Position numbers and translations under genes: made by a program. From positions 1 through 64,000 of the IMG/VR virus record IMGVR_UViG_3300040801_001224: 64,000 nt of DNA, one strand, 5' to 3'. Under the pieces are notes generated by a model. That model worked only from the letters and a program-made list of their open reading frames with translations, searched no databases and was not told the origin of the DNA. Positions 43,932 to 52,800 of this stretch are shown here, piece by piece. The first letter of the stretch is position 1; the number at the start of each line of letters is the position of its first letter. Source of the stretch: a virus.

Positions 43932-45426
43932 TTATTTTTTTCTCCAATTCGTTGATCATATCCATCATCTTATTCATTTTTACTTCTTGACTTGATAGTC
44001 TTCTGCGTAAATTCTCATTCTCTTTTGATAATTCTTTCACTGCGTTTATTAGTGGCAGAACAAACATTTCACGACTAACACCCTGTGTTTTATCCTTGTC
44101 GCTGTTTACTATGTGTCCGCCAAAAGTATCACAACCTGCGTCGTCTAATGACTTCTTAACGTCCTGCGCGATTAAGCCGTGCATCACAGTTTTTGTATCA
44201 ATCTGGTAATCTTCACGTTCTTTCCAAGTATAAGTTACTGGTCGTAAGCTATTAATGAAGTCTAAACCTAGATTATCATCTTGAATGTTTGTCTTAAAAC
44301 GTTCGTCTGAAGTACTAATCCAAGAACCAGACGTTAGGAAGTTTGCGTATATATGGCCACTTGCGTTACCAATATGTACACGGCCGTCTGCTGTGCCGTC
44401 AAGGCCGTGACCAATAACAATCTGATCAGAACCATTGATACTTGAATCTGCACTGTTACCAATAATAATGTTGTCGCTTAAACTATTGCTTAAACCCGCA
44501 AAGTGACCAATGGCAATGACATCATCAGCTGATACTAAGTTACTTCCTGCTCGTGTACCTATGGCAGTATTATCGTTGCCCGACACTGAAGCAGATAGTG
44601 CTTGCGCTCCGATGCCAACATTGTCTTTGCCCTGTGAATTCGCCATTGAAAACGCACCGATAGCAACAGACCCTGAATGATCAAAGTTTTCTGGGTTGGC
44701 TTGTTCCATTGACTTGTAGCCAATGGCAACGTTTAGATATGAATCAGTCATCTCTTCAGCCGCTTGTGAGCCAATGACTGTGTTTTTATTTCTTCTAAAA
44801 GTTAGGCCTGGGTTACCCCAAGCAGGGAATCCACCAACTAGGTTACGTCCTGCTCTAAATCCTACTGCCACCGTATTGTCATTTGCTACAGTATTCACTA
44901 ATGATTCTGCACCAATTGCCACACACGCCCATGTATCTGCTATTGCCGGATTGCCCAGAGCATTCCAGCCCACCGCTGTATTAGATGTTTCAATGTTTAC
45001 GGTAACGTCAGCCGGTTGGTGACCCGGAATACCAAGGCCTGAATATTTAACACCACCTGACGTCCATTCTGTACCATCATTAATGTATAGTAGATCTGTG
45101 TCAGGGTTATACCATAATGAGCCCGCATCGCCTGTTGGTTCAGTTGTTGATACTGAAGCATCACCACCGATTGGAATAAACGCTGAGCCGTTATATACCT
45201 GTAAGCTTTCTGTCGCAGTATTGTACCACAGCTGACCCAATGTCGCACCTGATGGTGGAACATTGTGGGCAAAGTTTTCAAGCTGATGGAAGAATGCTGT
45301 GGCAACTTCATCGCCATAGCCAATGTAATTCTGTCCTACCAATGGTATACTGAAATCAGTATTTACAGTATTGTCTTGAATACTGAAGTTTGATACGCCA
45401 TCGCTCTTTGTAATAATATATGCCAT
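43924..45426 (-). CDS. Tail-fibre protein with S74-like chaperone domain (500 aa)
   Basis: N-terminal attachment domain shared with the 42865 gene (IPLVGQNYIGYGDEVATAF). A repetitive beta region (about 150-350) with AIG units like YadA-type head repeats. C-terminal SDERFKTNIQDDNLGLDFIN and a coiled coil (ELSKENENLRRRL) match the peptidase S74 intramolecular chaperone, which drives fibre trimerisation and can be autoproteolysed. Receptor binding is inferred. Confidence 0.85.
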   Translation of the reverse strand: MAYIITKSDGVSNFSIQDNTVNTDFSIPLVGQNYIGYGDEVATAFFHQLENFAHNVPPSGATLGQLWYNTATESLQVYNGSAFIPIGGDASVSTTEPTGDAGSLWYNPDTDLLYINDGTEWTSGGVKYSGLGIPGHQPADVTVNIETSNTAVGWNALGNPAIADTWACVAIGAESLVNTVANDNTVAVGFRAGRNLVGGFPAWGNPGLTFRRNKNTVIGSQAAEEMTDSYLNVAIGYKSMEQANPENFDHSGSVAIGAFSMANSQGKDNVGIGAQALSASVSGNDNTAIGTRAGSNLVSADDVIAIGHFAGLSNSLSDNIIIGNSADSSINGSDQIVIGHGLDGTADGRVHIGNASGHIYANFLTSGSWISTSDERFKTNIQDDNLGLDFINSLRPVTYTWKEREDYQIDTKTVMHGLIAQDVKKSLDDAGCDTFGGHIVNSDKDKTQGVSREMFVLPLINAVKELSKENENLRRRLSSQEVKMNKMMDMINELEKKINE

Positions 45427-46019
45427 TAGTTAACTTGAATCCTTAATGAATATTCAATTTCAATCTCACGGTTTGCCGCTTTTTTAACTGGGTGGAATAG
45501 TACATGCGTTAACATTAGTCCATATGGACTTCCCACTTCACCTGCTGAGTAAAGAGCAATTTCGTCAAATACGTAGTCACTATCGAAGCTCGCTGGATTA
45601 GTATCCGAACCGTCTGAAGCGTCTTGGTCTGCTGGCTCACCGTATGTCAATGTGCAGGTAACAACAATGTCAGTGTAGTTAGATGTGCTTTCTACAACTT
45701 CAATGAAGTTTTCTGCATCGTTTACGCTTACGTCTTTCTTATATGTTTCGTTATATAGTGCCGCAGTTTCGTCTTTAATATCAGAAACGTTAGCTGGCTT
45801 ATACGCAATAGCACCTGTAGCGTCAATTTGTGTGCCACCGTTACCAAATACCATGTACTTAAGATGTGCTGTGGTAAGTCCTGCTAATGACTCCGCTAGA
45901 GCGTTAGCCATGTTGCCGTTGTGTATAGCATTTGGTGAGTCTGCTAGAATTTGACCCGTATGCTTATCTCTTATAATAAGATGACCTTTTACAAAAGGAT
46001 TTACATTATCTTTTGGCAT
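45426..46019 (-). CDS. Tail structural protein (197 aa)
   Basis: MPKDNVNPFVKGHLIIRDKH; beta-rich with Asp/Ser-rich middle. ATG 46019 has GGAGGA six bases upstream; an ATG at 46025 is too close to it. The stop adjoins the fibre gene (1-bp overlap). Baseplate/fibre role is from context. Confidence 0.68.
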   Translation of the reverse strand: MPKDNVNPFVKGHLIIRDKHTGQILADSPNAIHNGNMANALAESLAGLTTAHLKYMVFGNGGTQIDATGAIAYKPANVSDIKDETAALYNETYKKDVSVNDAENFIEVVESTSNYTDIVVTCTLTYGEPADQDASDGSDTNPASFDSDYVFDEIALYSAGEVGSPYGLMLTHVLFHPVKKAANREIEIEYSLRIQVN

Positions 46020-46678
46020 TGCCATCCTCCGCTATTCTGATATATGTATGAATATCTATGTCCATTTTCTTTGCACCATTTAGTTAGGTTGAAAACAACA
46101 AACGTTTCACCATCGGGGTTAGTGACTTGCCATGTTTTCGACGACCTTTTAATTCTTCTCTTTATTTCTTCCTGCGAATGTTTAAAACCAGTCACTGGGT
46201 GTTCTTTACCAAATTTGCCAGTATATGGGTTCGATCTAGATTCTTTCCATTTTTCTTTAGTAGAATCCTTGACCTTTTTACCAAACATCGGGTTGCCTTC
46301 ACCCATTCTCGATTCACTCAAATTTCGAACAAATTCCTTAGAACGCTTTCTCCCTTTATGGCTTGGTGGCCTGGCATCCTTACACAAGTTAGTGAGTATT
46401 CCGCCTTCGTTTCTTATCCCATATTTTTCAATAAGCGATGTTTCATAGTCATACGCTTCTTTTTCGCTATTAAATTCTGCAACAATTCTACTCTCAGGCC
46501 ACTGGGATGTTTCATTAAATATTTGATTTATGACATTCTCTTTATATTTATTTCCAGTATCCATTCCTAATTGAGTTAAATACACATGTCTATCTTTTCT
46601 ATCACCACATCCTTTGCCCACATAAAAGGGTTCGCCTGTCCTGTGATCTATTAGTTCATAAACATAATATAAATTCAT
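46001..46678 (-). CDS. GIY-YIG homing endonuclease with NUMOD3
   Basis: 225 residues. YYVYELIDHRTGEPFYVGKG is the GIY-YIG core; SEKEAYDYETSLIEKYG has the conserved Glu; NPMFGKKVKDSTKEKWK and related units are NUMOD3-type. Start 46678 follows the TAG of a small gene. Its 3' end overlaps the start of the downstream structural gene by 19 bp, carrying its ribosome-binding site. Confidence 0.88.
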   Translation of the reverse strand: MNLYYVYELIDHRTGEPFYVGKGCGDRKDRHVYLTQLGMDTGNKYKENVINQIFNETSQWPESRIVAEFNSEKEAYDYETSLIEKYGIRNEGGILTNLCKDARPPSHKGRKRSKEFVRNLSESRMGEGNPMFGKKVKDSTKEKWKESRSNPYTGKFGKEHPVTGFKHSQEEIKRRIKRSSKTWQVTNPDGETFVVFNLTKWCKENGHRYSYIYQNSGGWQCQKIM

Positions 46679-46679
46679 T

Positions 46680-46796
46680 CTATCCTCGTTTTTCCAGTAT
46701 AGTTTTATTCTTGGTCTTGTCCTTGATAACGATTTTATCAATAACTTTGCCATCAATTAGTAGAGTATTCTTGTTGTCTTTTTTATTTGTAATCAT
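46680..46796 (-). CDS. Small basic protein (38 aa)
   Basis: MITNKKDNKNTLLIDGKVID then KIVIKDKTKNKTILEKRG. Start follows GATAAATA by 6 bp, so near leaderless. May be an endonuclease leader or a small gene interrupted when the endonuclease entered. Low complexity, highly basic. Confidence 0.5.
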   Translation of the reverse strand: MITNKKDNKNTLLIDGKVIDKIVIKDKTKNKTILEKRG

Positions 46797-46802
46797 TGCT
46801 AT

Positions 46803-46810
46803 TATTTATC
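46803..46810 (-). promoter_or_regulatory. Late-type promoter
   Basis: Minus-strand GATAAATA, 6 bp before ATG 46796 of the small gene and hence the endonuclease. Confidence 0.5.
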
Positions 46811-46822
46811 ACTCTTTTCCTT

Positions 46823-49800
46823 CTATGGGCATCCGCGGAGGAATGTGCCAATATTTGTGCCTGATAGTGCTAATGTGTTAGGTAATCCATACACAATGCT
46901 CGCAAAATTGTCTGTCCATAATGCCTGTTCACCGCCAATAATCATTTCACTCTCACCGCCAATCCAGACATCTGTTCCTGCTGGGCGTATTGAAATCTCC
47001 GCCGTATTACGTTCTGCTCTGTTGACACCAACCAGTGTGTTTCCATCAATGCCACGGTATGTAATCTTTTCCTGTCCAATCCAGGCAACCTGCGGTGTTG
47101 CTACAGTTGCTTCAGGCATTACAGACGCATCAGTTAATTCTACTTCAATGTCACCCTGGGCAAAGTCTGCGGCTAATGTCGTATTACAGCGTGATTTGCG
47201 TTCATAAGTCATTAACCCTGACATGTTTACATGCTGGCGATAATTAACCTCTGGGTAGTCAATCTCCACTGTTGATCCTGTCTGATCTGGTTCTCCGTCA
47301 AACTGGATTGCTAGGAAACTGTTATCCCAATCCTCTGAGCCACTGTCCCAGGCTTCCTGATCCCAGGCTTCTGGTTCTTCAAAAGTATAATCAGTGCGTG
47401 GAACACCGTCTACACGTACTTCTGTGAAGCCACGTACTACAGGGTATTCACCAATATTTGAACCCGGCAATGTAACCGTTACCCCCTGTGTCCTAACGTC
47501 TAACACGACGCCTTCGTGCATCTTCATTGGTACGAGCTCTTGTGGATTACCCGCCCTGTATAATGGGTCTAGGAAGAAATCGCCTTCAGGAAGTATAACT
47601 TCATATATGTCAATGACATCTGTTGGCAGTAGATCTTCAGCCATAATATAAACAGTTGAGTTGTAGATATAGTAGTTTAGTAACTGTTCACCATTTAAGT
47701 AAACACCCATAACACTGTAATCAATATCCTGTGTGGCCGTTTCAGTTGACAGATCAAACTCAACAGTGCCTGGAGATATGCTATCAACAAACTGATCACC
47801 AGTTAAACTTAATAGTGGTGCTCCTGGTTCAAATGTGTCTGGCACTAGGCCGGCTGCTTCATAATAAACTACAGGTGCGTCACCATCCCAATCTTCTTCG
47901 TCAAATGGAAGTATGTCCCATGGAATGCTTGGCGTAATGAAGTCATCAGCGTTAATGTAGTTGATCCATTCCTGGCATTCGTACCCTGGCAGTTCATCTT
48001 CAGCAAGCTCTGGGCATTCAACTCTGTTGAATCTCATCTTAACAAGTTTGTTGTCAAATTCAGTAACAGTTGCTTCCACTAGATCAAGTGTCTTAAATGC
48101 GTTCTTGTAATCACGCACTTTGGATTGGTAAGGTTTAACTTCATTAACATATTCAAGTAAACTTTCAAATGGATCATTAACTAGCGTAGGAGCCTGCTCT
48201 AAAGGTATAGCTTCCTGGTTTAGTGTAACATATGTTGTTTTAAACACCCAATCCACATCCTTCTGTTCTGACAGCACATAGTTGATCATAGCAAACATTA
48301 GCTCGTTCTGCTTGACAAAGTCATCACCAATAAATACGTGATTACGCATTGCGTCTAATATTTCACGTAACTCAGAGCGTAAGTCTTCCAGTATATAATC
48401 AGTATAAAGTGTTGACAAGATCTCCACATTACCTTCGTCATTGATAATCCAGTAATTGCTTGTTGAAACCCAGTTACTAAAATCAGTAGCATCGAATGAT
48501 TCCATGTTAGCAAATAAATCGTTTGCTTTTTGTGTGAATACTTTTCTTGCCGCTTGCTTGTCAATGAACCATGACTGACGTGGCCTGTTTTCAGTACCAT
48601 ATTTTTCAGCAACACTTAACGCCGGGTTAGGCACTGCTAATTGATATAGTGTTTCACCTGGGTTGTCATCGTCAGTACCCAGTAGGTAAGCCCCTGGCAG
48701 ATTAACAATGTATGGCATATCTGCTGTTGATATAGTCTTAGTAAACCCAACCAAAGAGTCAGTCATCTTGTCCCAGTGTATGTCTTTAACCGGTGAGTTT
48801 CTGTTACCATCACCCATTAGATACCACTCAACGTGTAAGTTAGTATCTTTATCAGTATCTTTATAGTTGATCTGGAATACTGCCTCGTTATTCTCGAACA
48901 AATCTTCTAAGTTAGCAAACACAAACTTGTCTGTGTCAATTGGTGAGAACCATTGGTAACCCTGTGCTTTAGGATTATTCATTAGCTGTTCTATATTAGC
49001 AATACTTAATGTACGGTTCTTGTCGTTTTCTGGACGAGTAGCCAAACCACGAACCCAGAAGTAATAGTAATTAACTTCAAAACCTGCGTCATCATTAAAC
49101 ACAGACTCAACAGTATAATCAGTCGTGTTTCTTGGTGTTCCAGCGCCATCATAGCTTGCTGGTGGATTTAAACTTTCAACCCATTCGTAAACAGATAGAT
49201 CACTTCCTGGAACTTGCTTGCCCCAACGTTCCCTTCTGTAACGCATGTCATCTTGTTCATAATCGTAATAAGCAAACGAGCTTAAGTCTAACCATGTCTT
49301 GCCCACGTCACGTTTTGTAAAGCGTAGTGACTCGTTTATTCTCGACTCGTTGTCTGAGTTTGTATAACGTGCTGGGTCAGTATATGACTTGATGTCAATG
49401 TTTTGTTCTGCTATACCTGGAATAAATCCTTTGACAGGGTCATATATATTGACTAGCGCAAGCGTGTCTTTTGTATCTGCTTCATATACAAATGCGTTCT
49501 TAATGATTTTTGTGTTGACACGTTGGTTATCCCAACGTCTAACCGCTGTAAACTCAGTTGCTGTGGCAGTATATACAGTAGAGTCATCCTCAACATATAG
49601 TATGTCGCCTTCAAAGCCAGGGTCAAATGCTGGCAGTACTGTAAATCTTCTGCTAGAAAATACTTTAACTTCGTCAGTTAACTCAAAGTCTGTAAGTTGT
49701 ACCTCTTCGCCTGTTGCGTCAAATAATTTTAATGGGCCTAGAGAATCTGACTGTCTTTCATAACGGTAAACGATGTCATTAACAACAACGTAACCATAAT

Positions 49801-52800
49801 TTATAATTTGTCCTGAACCAGCAGTATCATCAACATAAAAACCAAAGTCATTGTTGTTCTCAATTGTTGGTGCGAACAGTATTGTGTTGCCATCATTTAA
49901 TTGTGATATAGACATTGTTCCATTGCCATAATCAGTGACAAGGTTATATATGTCCCATGTATCGTTAAGTGTGCGGGCTATACCAACATTAACGTAATCT
50001 GTTACATTAGTGCTTACTAATGAATCACCGCTAAATGTTAGTTCACTTAAGTCTTTAGTGTTCAGTGGACCTGCTGTTGGCATTACTGCCATTGGTTCGA
50101 TCATGCTCCATAGCCCAGTCTTATCACAGCCACGTGTTGGTTTTGTTAACCAACTTTCAGTGTCATCCTTGTCGATTAATACTAGATCATCTGCTGGATC
50201 ATCTTCAGTGACTTCATATCCTAAAATAGCAATAGCACGGTCTACACCACCATCCCAGGGTAGTGCTGACCAACCATCAGGTTCAACTGACGGATCCCAC
50301 TCCACTAAAGGAATGTAAACGTTAGGTTCCTGTGTATAGCCTGAACCTGGATGTGTTACTTCAATACTTGCCACTTTGCCGTCATCACCCAGTATAGCAA
50401 CGGCTTGGGCGTGATCTGTAATTGGATTAGTTTCATTAATGGAAGGTCTTATTTCAATTAATGGTGGCTCGCTGTATGTTGATTCAACATTAACTAGCAC
50501 AACTTCCTTAACAAAACCAGATGTTTCTGGGTTAATATCTAGCTGAACAATCTGTGGATTTGTTTTAATTTGTCTAGGATCAATAGCTAGGTCTAACTGC
50601 TGTGTTGTACACGTAGCGCCTGAATGGCCTAAACGTAACGCAAATTCTTCAAACACCTCAATAGTCTGATCAGTGCCATCTACAATGTTTGTAGAGCGTA
50701 GGATTTTATTAATCGCATCCTCTGTACCCTTCTGTCTCACAACGCCCTGGTAGAACTGATACTGCGTATCCTGGCGGATGTCTAGATCAACTAAGTAATC
50801 TCTATTCTCAAAGCCAATAATGTGACGTGCTGTATCCTCAACTTCCTGTCTGTCTAAACGTGATTCTGTATCGTGGAATCTACGGATGGATTCAGCAAGT
50901 GTATCCAAGTTTGGAATTAAGCGGTTGTCATCTGTGATAACATAACCAGGTGCTTCACGCTTACCACTCCAGTCTAGGGTACGTGGACCAATGAAACGTA
51001 GGCGGTTTTGTCTAACACCTAGCAATGGATCGTAAATAATGTCTGCGAATGATGTCTTGTTATCAAATGTCACACGATGTTCTGTTTCAGTAGCGTACAC
51101 ACGTAATAGGTATATGCCACGCTGATCTTGGTTCAATGGCTTAACATTTACCGTAAAGTCATCACGCTCAACAACTAGGTCTTTGGCTTTAATCTCAAAT
51201 CCATTTTCGTCTAATATACTGTATACACCGTTGTATTGTATTTTCAAGTCACCTGCGTATCCACGTGCTAGGTCTAGTTTTGTGTAACGACTCGATGGGC
51301 TCAGACGTATTGCTTGACCTGGTGCCCAGTTTGCTGTTACCCAGAATAAGTATTCCTTGGCAGACTCTAGCCAATTCTGTAAGCGGTAATTTATGTTATC
51401 TGTTTCATCAAATTTCCATCCAACAGCTTCTAAATAGTCACCATAACCGATTAAGAAATCAAATACTTCTTGTTCTGTTTGGAAAATTGTACCATAAGGG
51501 ACTGTCTGTATTACGCCCTGCTGGCCACGCTTTGTGTATGAAACTTCAATACCACCTGTTGATGGCAACTTGCTTAATCTATTCCAGTTGTCATCATCGA
51601 AACTTCCAGGTGCTAGGTCTTCTTTAGCAGAATAATAGACACCATTGTATTTTACAATGTCGCCTTTCTGGTACGCGACACCTCGGTCGAATAATGTAAA
51701 TGGTGCTTCGTCATTGCCCACTCTTACTTCTTGTTTAGGAGCAAACTGATCACGTGGAATAATCTTAAAGTTATTGCTGATGATGTCGTAACCGAAGACT
51801 CTGTAAGAGCCATCTTCTTGAGCCAACACAACAACGCCTGAATATGTGTATTCATCAATAGCAGGTGATGTGTGTATGTTTGTCTCAACGTTTTCTTTTG
51901 GAATTAATAATCCGTTTGTAGTTGACTCAGCACTTGTTCCTTCTAGGAATGTTTCAATAGTATCTGGGTTAGTGAAGCCGCCCATCTTATGCCCTAGCTT
52001 AACGCCTAAACGTCTTACTTTGTCGCCTAGTTCTGATTTAATTGTGCGAGCGTTGAAGAATAGACCATCAGCAATCCATTGTTGATAACCTTCTCTGTAT
52101 ACTAATTCGCCATCAATTAATTCACCATGTACTGATAGTGAACTGTACTTTCTTCTGTCCAAAGTTTCTGCGCTGATATGTTGCGACGGTTGCGCTAATG
52201 ATGTTGCGTTGTCGTTCGTATCCCAGAATCTGTAACCAAATTGTGCTGGACGCATAAGGAATAAGAATTCCATTACTGCGAACGGATAAACTTCTGTGTT
52301 CATCCAACCTGATTCGGTAGGAGCTTGGTCACCAATTAACCAACTGTTATCGCTGTTAGTCGTTAGAACGTAGTCAATATCAATTTCATCTGGTGATAAC
52401 AGATCACCACTGGCGTCAACAGGTATTACCATTCCTGGACGAGCAAAGCGTGAGTCAACGCCTTGGCGTGAGCCCATTCGTATGATGCCAGCTTCTAAAT
52501 CGGACCACATGCCAGTATTAGTACTTGTGTAATTTCCTAGATACTGAACGTCCCACCAGTCCGGCTTCTTAGCAAAGCCTAGCATCTCCCATGGGTGAGT
52601 GTGAGGGCGGAATGTATCATAGAAGTATTGGTATAACCCTTTCCAGTGTCCAGGTACGCCATGCTCACTGTAGTTCCAGGTCTTCCAATCACCTGCGTCA
52701 AACGTTGTGTTGTCTTGCCATTGGGCGTTAACATTGTTCGACCATTTGCTGAATGACTGACTATAAACAGAAACATATTCACCATAGCTGTATTGCGTAT

